Source: Lichenostomus cassidix
Lineage: Eukaryota > Chordata > Aves > Passeriformes > Meliphagidae
Direction of reading: 5' to 3'
Assembly: GCA_008360975.2 (NCBI GenBank)
Contig: CM039211.1
Location: forward strand, 1,320,038 to 1,384,037
Length of the DNA stretch: 64,000 nt
In this document: piece after piece, positions 35,700-48,299 of the stretch
Numbering within the stretch: the stretch's first letter is position 1
Layout of the letters: every line of letters starts with the position of its first letter
Notes under the pieces: model-generated
Database searches by the model: none
The model's input: only the letters and a program-made list of their open reading frames with translations
What the model was told of the DNA's origin: nothing
Translations under genes and position numbers: made by a program

Positions 35700-35812
35700 A
35701 TTTAGAAACTTGTTTGGATGGACTTTACCAGGAGGTACCAGACACACTTCTAGAAAATCTGAAGCCACGTGTATTTAGCTTTCTGAAAATCATGTATCAC
35801 TTTTGAAAACGT
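35700..35812 (+). repeat. Direct repeat copy 2 of the 113-bp segment
   Basis: Same orientation as the copy at 34756. Differences include cacacttc for cacatttc and aaaatctg for aaactctg. Similarity starts abruptly at atttagaaactt and ends at gaaaacgtg, leaving unrelated flanks. Confidence 0.9.
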
Positions 35813-35974
35813 GAAAATAGCTGTAAGGAGGCACCAGACAGCATCCTGTGCTGACTTACACTCTGTGCTCATTTTTTTAGCCCTACAAAGACATGTTTTT
35901 GTTGCCTTGTGACCACCAACCGGTTGCTTCAGCTCATCCCTCAAAGATGACCCATCCTGCTCAGGTTTTCCTCT

Positions 35975-36250
35975 CCCCCAGCCGGTGAGTCATGCCCGGA
36001 GCCTGCCTGGGGAGATCTGATGTCGCTGCCGAGATAGCGGGCAGTCAAACAAAACAGCGTTGCAGCAAGGATCCCGTCCGGGGGCGTTGGTAAAACAGAC
36101 CCACAGGTTTCTCATGATCTCATTAGCAGCCGCAGAACCTGGAAGACCTGCCACCTCCGGGGGAGAGTGTTTGTTCACGTCTCCCCTCTCTGAGACTTAC
36201 ATAACACGAGATATTGCAACAGGCTGTGAGGGTAAAACACCCTGGAAAAT
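35975..36250. promoter_or_regulatory. Candidate distal regulatory island with an AP-1 site
   Basis: A patch with more CpG than its surroundings, for example tgatgtcgctgccgagatag and ggatcccgtccgggggcgtt. A consensus AP-1/TRE site TGAGTCA lies at 35986-35992. No ORF is convincing. CpG retention in otherwise CpG-poor spacer suggests constraint or lack of methylation. Enhancer status is inference only. Confidence 0.35.
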
Positions 36251-39200
36251 TCGAGTGTGTGAAGACAATGCAGTAGCCTTGTTGGAATAAAATGTTTGTT
36301 TCCTCAGGTGGGCTGGCTGGTTTTATTTTATCAGTTTAGGCTCTGCCAGGATGTCCCAGACACCATAGTTGCTTTGCTCCCCGAAGGAGGCACTGCTCTG
36401 AAGCATTCCAGAAAGGAGATTTGCAGATCCTTACAGAATCAGACAATGTTTGTAACTCCTTTCAAGCACGAATATCCCCACACCAGGCACTCCTGCTGCT
36501 GCAAAAGCCCCTGGTTCAGCTACAGGTGACTGGGGGAGGACATCCCATTGTCCATCCCTGCTCCAGCACCCTCCTAAACTGGCCGTCACTCCTGCCAGCA
36601 CTGTCCCTGAGTGAGAAGAGCTTTGGCAATCCCAAATTTCAGCTGTGGAATGTGTGGGATTATCAGTGGCAGGCTTTTGCAGGCGTTGTCTGGCTGCAGG
36701 GGCTGGCTGTGTGTGAGTTTGCAGGGTCACAGGGGTTGCCAAAGCCTGCTTAATTCTGCCAGTGTTGCCACATTTGAAATTCACTGAGCACACAGACTCC
36801 GGGCTCCTCTGCTGCCTACGTGGTGCTGCTTTTTGTGCTGCTTTGTTTTCCAGTTGTTCTCCAACAGTTGTTCTTCCCAGCCCCACTGTAGGGGAAAAAA
36901 TGTTGTGATTCATAGGTAATGCTTAGTGAACCTCTTTTGCAGTCCTGTGAGATATCAGCATGACACACATCAGTTAGCCAAACCACAGGGAAAGAAGTCT
37001 GCATAACATAAATGTGCACTTTTTGCAGACTTCCTTTAACTTGTAGTGACCCTGCATCAAGGAGCAGGTGATGTAAAACACATAATTAAGGGCAAAGGTA
37101 GGTGGTGATACTCCAGGACTTCCAGTATCTTCTTCCTGGCTGCTTGCAGAGATCAGCACTTGGCAGTACCTTGGGCCAAATTCTCCCAGGACCTTAGCTC
37201 TTTGGGAAACCAAAGTACTTATTTAGATGCAAAGTTGCTTTGAAACTGGTTTCCAAAGGAAATCAGGGATCAGGCAGTCCCTCTCTGCCTGTCTCTGTCC
37301 TTGAGGGCTCACCCCTGGATAACTCCTGGATCCATTTGCTAACCACAGGTGACCCAGCAGCAAACAGCCCCAGAGCACGTGAACTCTGCTGGCTTTTCAC
37401 ACAGGGAGGTGGAAGGGCTGGTGAAACAATCCCTGAACCACCAGAGAGTGAATCAACACTCCTGGTGTGAATCAGCCTCTGCTTGCCCAACCCAGAGGGT
37501 GAAGGAGTGTGAGGAAGAGGTTGGTGTCACAGCAGAAGGGAGCTGGAGGCAGGGAAGGAATCATTCAGGTCAGATCAGCCCTGGTATGATCTTTGCTCCA
37601 GGACTGATGGAGGCTCTGACACCCTCAGTGGTGAGGAGATCCCAAAGAGAGCATCCCACGGGGATATCTGTGGCACCTTTACATCTTCTCCCATAAAAAC
37701 AGACGTGGACACTTCATGCTGTGACACTGGAGCACAGACTGGATGGCATGGCTCAAAACTTTGCCCTTCAGTGAATTCCCATTCCCAAGTTTCACTGAGC
37801 ACATATGTGGTTAGAGTGGAAATTTTAAGCTGAATATACTTGATAAAAAAAGTATATCTTTGTTACAGAAAGCAAGAATTTGCTTTGTTCCAGAAAGCAA
37901 AGCTGTAAATATACTTTTTTTTTTTACTTTTTTTTTTTTTTTCTTTGAATGTCCAGAAGATGAACTGAAGAAAAGATCTGGGTTCTGGTACCACATCTGT
38001 GGCTCTTGATGTGTTTGCTGGTAAAGTGTCTGGCAATCCCCAAGGAGGGTGTTGCAAATACAATAAAAATAACATTCTTCTACATATTTTTCCATAAAAG
38101 AGCATTTTTTTACCTTATATTTCTGCCTGCTCTCATAGATCCTGTCCCTCCACACCTATGCCAGCTCTAGCACCCTGTCACTGATGGTTTTTTCCTAGTT
38201 GTGGAATGTGTGACCAATGGTAATAGAAAGGTTCCCTTACCTGGCATCCTTGACAAAATCCCAAAGCTTGCAAGTGGTCTCCCCTTCCAAAGGGCTGATA
38301 CCCTGTGTGAGACATGAATAAATAAAAATGAAATGCCACAGCAGCCAGCTGTGTGTTTGCATGGGAGTGAAATCCAGGAGTTTAGTCCTGGTGGCAGCTG
38401 TGCCACCACTGTGAGGGACCTGAATCCTCTTTCCTCAAACATGTGTGACAGGAGAAGGGGTGAATGGTGAAATAATTTTGTTTTTTTCAATGCAAACAGA
38501 CAATTATACTTCAGATAAAGTTCATATGCACACCACACTCCAAAGGCATCTCAGCCTCCCTCTCCTGGAGAACCTGTGCTGCAGCAAAAAACACATTACA
38601 CCGAGTGGAGATCCAGCTGGAAGGTAAATTAAAAAAATAAGGGAAGAGAGAGGATGTGCTTGGAATACAGATCACCTTCCACTGAATTTGGAATGGGTCT
38701 TCTGGCCCTGATCATCACCAGCTGTTTTGCAGCTACTGCAAGATCAATAACCATTTTTAAAGTGTACATTTGTTCCTTGACTGACGCTGTGCCCAGGGAC
38801 AGTGGCTCTGTGCTTCCCTCTGCTGTTGGCTACAGCATCACTGCCCATCCCATTAAAAGGACATTTAAAAGTCCTCATTTCCACTTTGAAAGCGTCCACC
38901 CAGCTCCAGATTCCAGCTCCTGTTAGTTCCTCCTGTGCCTTTCTCTTCTAGGAGTTAGACACTGCAGCATGTGAAATGCCTTGCTCTTTAAAATGGATTC
39001 TTTCTGCATTGTGCTCTACTGCAGGTACCCAAAGACTCCAAATGAGCAAATCTGGGTTTCAGAGAAGTCTCAATATAGCAGCATATGCCTTTTTTTTTGA
39101 AGCAGATGGTGTTGGTCACAGTGGAAGGAAGCACATGGGGAATGACATGCGCTCTTGGACTGATTTATTCTTGTGTGCTGGGCTGCTTTTTCCCCAGTCA

Positions 39201-39825
39201 TTGCCTTGCAATGCAATTAATTAGTACTTTTCTCTGTCTTGGTGCCCGGGCTGCAGAACTGGATTCAGTGATTTTGTCTCAAAAAATAGAAATGCTGGGA
39301 CTTTTCAGCGACATCCTTGAGTGCCAGCTAAGGATGTCACCCTCACTTCATGCCTTTTGCTCCATGTTTCCAAAAATGCAGCATAAAAGCCATTTTATGT
39401 TAATGTTATGTTCTCAGCAGTGAGAACCCTGAAATGCTTTGCTGCCTTCCCTTTAAGTCCCCATTGTGCAGTGTGAAATACCTGGCTTGGTTTTCCCCAG
39501 ATTTCTATGGTCCTGGCTGCCACATCATGTGCCAATCCTGAGCTGCTGTGACTCCACTGTGGCTCCATCAGAACCATGGAGGTCACGTTGAAAACTTGGA
39601 GAAAAAGCTTGTTTTCTGTCTTTTCCCACTGGGAAAGTGCTGTCCATGCAAGAATCTCTCCAGCTTTGTGTCCTGCACTGCAAAAAAACAGCCTGGGCCT
39701 CTCCTAAGAAAGCTTAGGCTTTTCTGGCTGTTGTATCTGTGCTCTGCAGTCTCTTTGTGGTTTCCTGTCTCATCCCTACTGAGTATTTTCAATTTCACTA
39801 TTTGGGACTGTGAGATTGTGAGGAA

Positions 39826-40090
39826 AAAATGGGGGAAATGATGGGAAATAATTGGGGAGTTATGGGAGAAAAATGGGGGAAGTAACTGGGGAGTAATGAG
39901 AAGTAATGGGAGGAATACAGGGAAATAATTGGGGAGTTATGGGAGAAAAGTAGGATTTAGGATGATGGGATGATGGGATGATGGGATTATGGGATTAGGA
40001 TCATGGGAATATGGGAGAAAAATGGGATTGGAGTAATGGGATGTGGATAAAAGGGGTTAATGGGATAATGGGATTGGAATCACATGGAAG
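39826..40090 (+). repeat. Degenerate ATGGGA/GGGAAATAATTGG minisatellite
   Basis: About 265 bases built from related short words: gggaaataattggggagtta appears twice (at about 39843 and 39920), then gatgatgggatgatggg and atgggatta units, ending ttaatgggataatgggattg. The G-rich strand is +, with almost no C on that strand. Confidence 0.85.
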
Positions 40091-43000
40091 TGATGTTCCT
40101 GGTGACATTTCCTGCACTTCACCCAGGCAAACAGTCTGGGAAAAATGAAAAAAAAAGGGTTTTTTGTTTATAAATCCTGGATACAGATTTCAGATAAATC
40201 TGATGAAAGAGTGGGTCTGTTTTTTTTGTTGTGCCTTCCCCCTGTGCTAAACAGCACGCTGAAACATGCTCAAACACTGTGTAGAAAGGAGCCATCTGGG
40301 AGGTTTTTGTTTTCACAGTCAAACGTGGACCTTGGCTGAAGCAAATTCCAGGATGCAGAACCTTCAGGATCAAATCTAGAACCAAAATCTGAATTCTAGT
40401 CTCTGGTAAGATACACTGAAAACAAACAGCTGAAGCCATTCACCACAACCATCGAAAAGCAATCCTTTAAACCACTCTGGGGGGTTTTTGGTAGAGCTGA
40501 GAAAAGCCAGCTGGACCTGGAGCAGCAAATTCCATCTTTTCTGTCCTTGCCAGGCATTGCCCCAGCACGCTTGGAACAGAAGATGTTGCGGTGGCAGCCT
40601 GAGCATCCTGCAAAATCCTGAGTTTGGGATTGATGCCTGAGGTGTAGCTTTGCTTTTTCTATCAGCTCTGGGGTGCTCTGCACATTTCCAAGGGAGGAGT
40701 ATGAAATGTTTTAATTTTTTAAAGAGGGGGGAGGAAAGTTCGTGTCTGGGGTCTGCCCTGGCTGTTATAAAAAAAGAGAATTGCATACAGAGACTTCTGT
40801 TGACAACAGGAATCTGTAATGACATTTTTCGTTCTTAGAAAGTGCAAATCTCCTTGTCAACGTTTGAAGCAAAGCGATAGGAGCAACCAGCTGACCCTGA
40901 AGGGAGGAGAAATGACCAGGGTGAGTCACTGCTGCACAGTTGTTTTTTGCCTTTCTAGGAAAAGCAGGGACCAGAAGCAGGGAGGCAATGCATTCCTAGA
41001 TGTCTCTTTCCTGGATGTCTAGTCATCAGCTAGTCATGACTATAATGAGAAATATCAGCCTGTCCTGTCCAGGAGCTGAGAAACTGAAGTCATCTTTCTG
41101 CACCTAAAATTATCTCTGGGTTGATGGGCATTTATTCCTTGCACTGATACATAAAAGCTGTTGATTCAAGTAGCATTGGATTCAGGAATTTTGTTTGCTT
41201 TATGTACCTGAAGCACCTCTTAAGAAGCAAATATGAGATTTGCTGACCTTTTCCACCCACAGCCCTCTGACTCTGGCTGCTCAGAAGGCTGCTGTACATG
41301 CCAGAGAAGGATTTCCCAGAAGAGGTGGAACTTCCAGGGCGTTTAGGCTCAGCAGCTCTTCCTGGCACACTTTTTGCCAAACGAATTTGCAGACCTCACC
41401 AGGGTCTTGGCAAGCCTGTCTGGATCAGGCATGTCCAAATTATGCACACACAGCAGCATCCAAAACAGGCCACCCCTCCTGGCATGGGGCTCTGGGGCAC
41501 TGGCATCACAGTGGGACCATTCCACTGCAGCCAGACTGACACTGATTTTCCTTGATTAACAGCCCTCCTGTGGTTTTCCTACAGAAATCCCTGCTGCAGC
41601 AGGCATGAGGCAGTAATTTAGTCTGAGATCTCTGCTCCAGAGCAGATTGTGCCTTAGCCTGACAGCTCTTTTCTAAAATTGCTTTTGGATCACTGGATGG
41701 TGTCATCTCTTCTTGGCTGACAGGTTCATGCTCTTGAAATATCATGGCATGCCCTGGAATGGCCACGTTTCCAGCTGGGCTGCTGCTCTGAGGCCAGCTG
41801 TGGGCTGGCCAAGCCATCCTTGCCTTTTTCCAGCTGCTGGAACATCATCCACAGGTTGTCACAGTCGGGTGACAACCCTCTTCAAACCAGGGAGGAGTTC
41901 CCTGAGCAGAGGGTGAGGTGATCCAGCCATGACCCTGGCTGTCTCTAGAGCAGACATGCCAGCTTAGCAGCCCTCTTGCCGCTATGTTTTAGATCAGCCA
42001 GCAAGAGGAAACAAAATTTGGATGCTTTCTCCTCACTAATCCTCCTGTGTGATTTTGAGAAGCAGTGGCTGAGGTTGAGGCTTCTCAGAAACCTCAGTGC
42101 AGAAGGAGATTTTAGTGGCACCTCTCCTTCAGGCACTGCAGGCATCCCTCAGCCATGGGGCAGCCCTCAGATGGGGCAAAGAACTCCCATTCTGTGCCAG
42201 AATTACAACTCCCTCATGCTTTGCCTTAATCTAAAAGTGCTGCAAGAAGCTCTCATTGGAACATCATCTTTGTTTGGCAGTGGGAGGGATGAATGGAGCT
42301 GATTGACCGTGAGAAGATTCTGTGGTGTCTGATCCAAAATGGGATGGACAAGGACCTGTCACCCCATCTGCACAAGGGCTGGATAATCAGGTGCTGCACA
42401 ACGCAGGGCTGTCAGCCTCTGAAGGGATGAAACATTACCTGCAGCCCTCTCTCTTTCCCCACAGCGTTAGCTCTAATAAAAACCGTGTAAAATGACACTC
42501 GACAGAGTGCCCTGCTTGGAGGAAATGTGATGGACCAGCTCCTCCTGGTGCAAAGACACTGCTGTGCAGGCAAGAGCAAACAAGTGGCTGGACTGAATAT
42601 GAAATTTCACCTTGAAAACTGAGTTCTGCAAACAGGAATCTGATTTTCATGAGACTGCTGCTGCTGGACTTCATTATCTTAGGCTTTTCTCGTGGCTGGT
42701 TCTAATATTCTGTGGAAAGCCAAGACTCTTCAAACTGAATTTGACATTTTCAGCAAACTAAAAAAAAACCCACAAAACAAACAAAACCAATAGGATATTA
42801 AAAAAAAAAAAATTAAAAAAATCCCTAGATTGTATCTGGTAGTGCATTTGAACACAGAGATCTGCTGCAGTTGGTGTGGGGAGCAGATAAAATCCCCCAG
42901 GAGCAGAAGAAGGAGCTGCAGCCACGGGTGTTTTGATTCCAGCTCTGGCAGTGAGGCTTGGAGACAGCCCATGTGCACTTCCAGCTGCTCTTCCATCAGC

Positions 43001-46000
43001 CCTCTGAAGGTGGTAGTGTTCCCTTCCCCAAGCTCACAGCTCCGAATGAGAAAGTTTAAATGCCTTCTTGCTCCAGGGACCAGGAAGAGATGAGCAGGTG
43101 GGAGGAAAGGAAATCGACAGAGGGCAGGAAAAAATCAACAGAAAATCAACAGCCCTTGCAGAAGTCAATCAGTGCTGTGCTGGGGAGCTGGAAAATGTCC
43201 TGTTCATCCCATCAGGAGGAGGATTTCCCTTGTGCAGTGCTGAGGGTGACTTCTCCCAGGGTATCAACTTGTTTATCACTTTCTGGAGAAAAGACAGGGA
43301 GAAACACAAAGATGCACAGAACACTCATTGTTGCTCCAAGGAGTGGTACAGAAGAGAAGATTCTTCCACTCAGGCCTGCCCATGTCCCAAAGAGGGGAAA
43401 ATAAAAATATAAAAATGCAGAACAAAGGTGTTGAGACCATCTGCACTGATTCTCATTATGGTGACACATGCAGGGAGCAAAACACTCTATTTTGTGGAGG
43501 AAATTGGAGATGTGCTCTGCCTCATTCAGTATTTGTAAATGCCAGGTCTTGTTCAGAATGGTCTCTGCTGGGTGCAAAGGTTTGTAAACCTGCAGTTAGG
43601 GGTTCTGTGAGCTGCCTTGTCCATTTAGTATAATGGATGTAATTTGCTTAAAAAAAAAAAGACTCTACTGGCAAACCTTTAAGTAGGCAAGGAATCAAAG
43701 AAATTGGGAATCAAAAGTCCAAGTTCATAACAGGACAGTACTTAAACTTGGCTTCTGAGTATCTCAGTTTTATGTATATCCCTCCTCAGACAGGAGGAAA
43801 AGTTCCTGTGAGTTGGTGATGCCTTGTATTCAGTATTTTGCTGAAAAATATCCTCAGTAACACCTGAAGGCCATTTACCATGTTATGGAAACCAGTCTGT
43901 GGTGTGTATGGCAGGAGGGACCATATCCATTCAGCAGCTGACCTGGGATGAGTTCCTGTGAAACAGTGAGGCACAGGACAGCTGAAAATCCTAAATTGCT
44001 GTGTGGTGGTGGTTTGTGTCCAGGACCAGGAAAACAGGACTGGGTCTGTGATGTGGGCAGGAGCCTCCATGGCTGGGGAATGTCTGGATACTCATGTTCT
44101 ATGCTAATATTTGCACAAAAATTGCTTAGTAGATGGAGACTTTGTCCTGACTCAAGTTCTTTGTGTGCGCAGAATTTTCATTAAACCTTTCCTTGTGCTG
44201 TGCAGCACACAAAGTCACTCCTGATGCTTCAGGAACAAATCTTCCATTGTGCACACTGATCCATATTCCCAACAATTGGTCAGAGATGTGGTGACAGCAG
44301 CATCCCTTCAGTCATACATTCTGTGGTTGCTGAGATGGCAAATAAACCTGTGAAGGGGTCACTTACATTTTGTTTTGGACAAGGCAGCAGGCCAGGGAAG
44401 AAAACCCAAGTATCTCAATGCTAAAGTGCTTCACGCTGCTGCAGGTGAGATAAAAGTGGCCAAAGACACTTGGGAAGGTGCTTGTAATGAGATGTGAGCT
44501 GAGAGTTTGCTGTCTGGAGTGACGTTTCCTTTCCTAATTTTCCACCCCTCAAGGATGTCAGTCTGTGAAAGGACAGCAAACACTGCGAGGATAGGATACA
44601 CTTTATTAGCAATTACTCACTTGTCACCTTTATTAAAAGAAGACAAAACATGAAATTTAGCTGGAAGGTAGGTTGTTAGGGTAAGTCTAAGACAATGCCA
44701 GGTACAAAACAGGTTTTCATGTCTTTGCTCACCAGCTCAGCCATCGATCTGGAAGCAATTGAAACCAAACAAAGCCTGGTGATGGCCTCTAAGTGTCTCT
44801 CCAGGAAGCAGCTCGAGATGGAGACATGAATTTAGCTTAATCACATGCAGAAAACAAAGAAGCAGAAATTACAGCATCACTGGAGTCACTGAGGTATTTT
44901 GAGCTGCCTTCTTAAAGTCTTAATAAAAGACGGATAAACAGGTTCCAAAAATATGTGAAACCACCACACCTAAACCCTGGCCCATTCCTAGCATTAAAAT
45001 GTTAAATTAAACGAAATGTTTTCAAAGGCTTTGAAATGTTTGGTGGTTATTTATATGATGGCCATGCCTTCAAGCCTAGACAAAAATGAAGGCCCCGCTG
45101 ACCATGCACAGCTCCTGCCACTGAAAGAGTCAAGGCTGTGCTTCCAAAAATGCCAGCTCAGTGCATGTTTTGAAGCTGGGCTGCAGTGACATGAAAAGGC
45201 TTCAGAGGACCACTCTGGGACACTGACAGGCTCCTTCCTCCACACTTTTTTTCCTTTTTTCCTGCACAGTTTCTTTCTAAATGTATTTTCTCTCAACAGG
45301 CTTCCAGGCCTATGGTGGAGCAACAGGAGAGGAGCAGTGTCAGGTCCTAGTTTTCAGTTTTTTGTACTGCTGTAGTTGTTGCAATGCTTTAACCCTGAGG
45401 ACAGTCTGGGCTCTCAGGAGCACCCCTGGTCATGGGTAAAAATGGGTTATGCCTCCAGAGGCTGCAAAACCTCTGGTCTGTTAACAAAAGGCAGGATATT
45501 GTCGCATCCCCAACTCCTGCAAAGCAGGGCTGAATTTTTTCCAAGCTCCTCAGAGCACACTGGGACTGAAACAAGGGTTTGACACCAAGTGCTGTCCAGG
45601 TTTTCAGTTCATGTGGCTCTGGAATCTGCTTGCTGTGGGGTGCCAGGCTCTGCTGGCACCATCACTTACACATATGTTGTCATCTGTGAGGGAAGGACCA
45701 CCAGCTGATGGAATTCCAAGCTGTTTGCTGTTTTCCCTCCCCTGCTGCAGCAGTCAGGGCATGGGAGCTGTAGGAGCCTGGCCCTGGTGTCCCTGTCACC
45801 TCACAGCCAGCAAACCCTGGGCTTTTTGAACCCTCACACAGCACCTATCTGTCTGATTCTGCCCGTGAAGATAACCCTCAAACCACATTAAACCAGTAGC
45901 ACAGGGGGAGATTTTGTGCCAGATGCCAGAAGTTTTGAAGATGCAATGAGGCTAAAATAAAATGACTGATTAGATTCTCTTTACCCACTCAAATGTGGGG

Positions 46001-47640
46001 GCAAAGGTTACTTTGTCACAAGTGTTTATCTTGCTGGCTATGATTCAGCTTGCCAACTGTTTCTGTATGACCAGAACAAATGTATCCTCCAACTGGAGAA
46101 GCATTAAGAACCATTTTATCAGTCAGACGTTTAAAAACCTTGTTTACTGTTCTAATGCACATCCCCAGTATGGAGAGCTGCTGAACTGAATGGCCTGTTT
46201 GCCTTCTGCTTCCCCCATGGGCTTTTTAATTTCTCCTTCAGAAGAGCTGAACAAACTACTTGACCCATTTAACACTAAAATCAAAACCCTGGTGTGGAGG
46301 GTGAGCAGTTTGATAAATGTCCTGGAGGGCCTCGGTGGTGCTCATTGTCTGTGACCATTAGGCTGGAGCCTTGCAAATGTACTTGAGGCTTAAACAACCC
46401 AGATCTCACCGAGGCTGTCTTTGGTTACTGCTTTGCATATTCAGGCTGTAAGTGGAGGCAGCTCAGGAGTCACTGGTGTGTGAGCAAAACCACCACTGGC
46501 AAATCCACTGTCCGGGCAAGGGGAGGACCTGGAGCTGGAGGAGGGACCTGCAGATGCCTTTCCATCCATCTATCCCTGCTCACAGCAGGACAACGTCAGC
46601 CCTGGCTCTGGCAGCCTGGCGTGCCAGCAGGAGCCAGGATCTATTTTCATTTCAAACAGTCCTCGGAAATAAATAAATAAAACTTTAAAAGAAAATGTCA
46701 TCAGAAACCATCCTGAAACAGATAGTGAAAAGCTTTCTTCCTGATGCATGCAAAGTCAATTAGCGTGTTACTAAATACCTGCTGGGAAGACATCATCGTA
46801 ATAGGAACAATTGGGCCATTTGAATAGCCAAATATGCTTTTATGCCACATTTGTTTACCTTGTAGAGCACATCCGCGATATGCATGTAAATGCCAGAGCC
46901 TATTTCTTGCTAAGCACAGTAATCCCTCCTGCCCTCAGCCCTCGCTGTGGTTCCTTGTTTGTGCCTGTCAGGGGCTGCTGAGACTTACAACTGTTGGTTT
47001 AAGCAAATGCACAGCCCTTCGCCAACAGGAATATCCTGTTCAGCGCTCCTGGAGCGCTCCAAGGAGCCAGTTATATAAACTTAGCTGTATGCTGCTGCAG
47101 CAGACCATTCCATGGAAAAATGGAGAGGCAGAGGACCCTCACTAGAAACCTCACCACTAGCCTGAGCAGAAACACTGATTTTTCTCCAGTAATATGGGCT
47201 GCGAATGGTTTTTTCCCAGTAAGCAGTGGAGAAAGCCCCACTCAGTACAGAGAGCCTTGGTAAGGTATGAAAACATCCAAGTGCAAGCAAAGGCAGACAA
47301 ACACAAGGCCTCCAACAAGTCTGGTTCTTCCTTGAGGTGCAGTTTATCAGGGGAACAGGTCAGCATGGCCCCATAATTACACTCAGTCCTACGACAAACA
47401 GACTTCAGCCATGGCATGCAAAGTCAGTGGGAATAGGGAAGTGATCTTTGTTCCTCTTCTAGGTGTAGGAAGCTGAAATGCAGGTAAGTTCTGGCACTAT
47501 TTCAGCAGGGTGCTTAAGCCTGCATTTAATTTTTAAGCTCTGAAATGCGTGGGTGGGAGCTGGCTCCATCGAGTCAAAGGCAAAACTCACATGAAGTGGG
47601 ATTTTGCCTTCTCTGACTATGAAAGCGTTTTGGGAGGGAA
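40091..47640. other. Intergenic, no gene found
   Basis: 7.5 kb of mostly non-repetitive sequence. ORFs of 60-149 codons on both strands (for example 40376-40825 reverse, 43060-43412 forward) overlap each other and show no domains. A run of A occurs at about 43649-43660. A TAAT/ATGCAAAT-like motif cluster at 46735-46900 is listed separately. Confidence 0.6.
46735..46900. promoter_or_regulatory. Candidate conserved non-coding element with homeodomain/POU/MEF2-like words
   Basis: Carries gatgcatgcaaagtcaatta, tcatcgtaataggaacaatt, gccaaatatgcttttatgcc and gatatgcatgtaaatgcca. TAAT cores, octamer-like ATGCAAA and a SOX-like AACAATTG cluster within about 160 bases. This resembles developmental enhancers but can arise by chance. 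No conservation test was possible here. Confidence 0.3.
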
Positions 47641-47728
47641 ATTGCTTGCCTCAGGTCACACTGGGAGTCTGTGGCAGAGCTGGGAATTGACGCCAGGTTT
47701 CTGGAGTCCCAAACTAGTGCCTTAACCT
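47641..47728 (-). mobile_element. MIR (CORE-SINE) relic
   Basis: Read on the - strand the segment gives ggttaaggcac, gactccagaaacctgg, then caattcccagctctgccaca and gtgtgacctgaggcaag. This is the order of the tRNA-derived head and core of MIR: GGTTAAG, a GACTC(T)GGA box, the CCTGG..TTC..TCCC(G)GCTCTGCCAC box, then TGTGACCTTGGGCAAG. MIR spread before the amniote radiation, so survival here means either slow decay or constraint. Confidence 0.75.
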
Positions 47729-47890
47729 GTTTTTAACTTACTGCACACTTCCTCCCAAAACATCATTGGACATTCTTAGATACACCAGATATCCTGGCAT
47801 CACTGTAAGCCCGTCGCTTGTTTTGGGCAGGTTTGGAAGGTGAGATGAAATACACAGCTTTCATTTCATCTTCTGAGTGATGTTTGAATA

Positions 47891-47926
47891 TGACACAAAC
47901 AAACAAACAAACAAACAAACCAACCA
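47891..47926 (+). repeat. (ACAA)n tetranucleotide repeat
   Basis: About eight uninterrupted CAAA units after gacacaaa, ending ccaaccagcc. Confidence 0.95.
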
Positions 47927-48299
47927 GCCTCGGTGCATCCTCGGGGAGGACTGCGGTGTGTGATGTACATCACTGCAGAACCACTGTGCTGATGTATCAG
48001 TGAACCACACAGCTAAAAGACAAGAGCTTTGGCATGGCACTGGTTTATGTAGGCAGTCGGATGCTATATTGAGCTTTCTCCTAGGTTTCCAAAGCTGGAA
48101 GGCACGGCTGTGCCGCTGGGATTGCTCAGAGATTTCCTTCAGTGGCTCCAAGCAGCCAGCTCCGTGCATCGATTTATTCACTCTGCTCAATCCTGACCTA
48201 AACCAATGCTGCCAGCCTAAACTCCTGGCAAATCTCACCCTCCATTCCCCCACATAAACAGGCAGTGCTTAGCAGGGCTGCCCAAAGAGCCGATATTCT

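Larger units (their letters stand above)
34111..39825. other. Intergenic, no gene found; duplicated segment and CpG-bearing island inside
   Basis: Contains the duplicated 113-bp segment (34756 and 35700), a TTAGGA stretch (34866-34906), a candidate regulatory island (35975-36250) and T runs near 37913-37941. ORFs up to 160 codons (36431-36913, reverse) have no domain or consistent coding signature. Confidence 0.6.

Noticed and set aside
36431..36913. 160-codon reverse ORF
   Set aside because: No recognisable motif; competing open frame on + over the same bases; no exon-like splice context noted.
40376..40825. 149-codon reverse ORF
   Set aside because: No domain; hydrophobic/Phe-rich composition typical of random frames over T/A-rich sequence.
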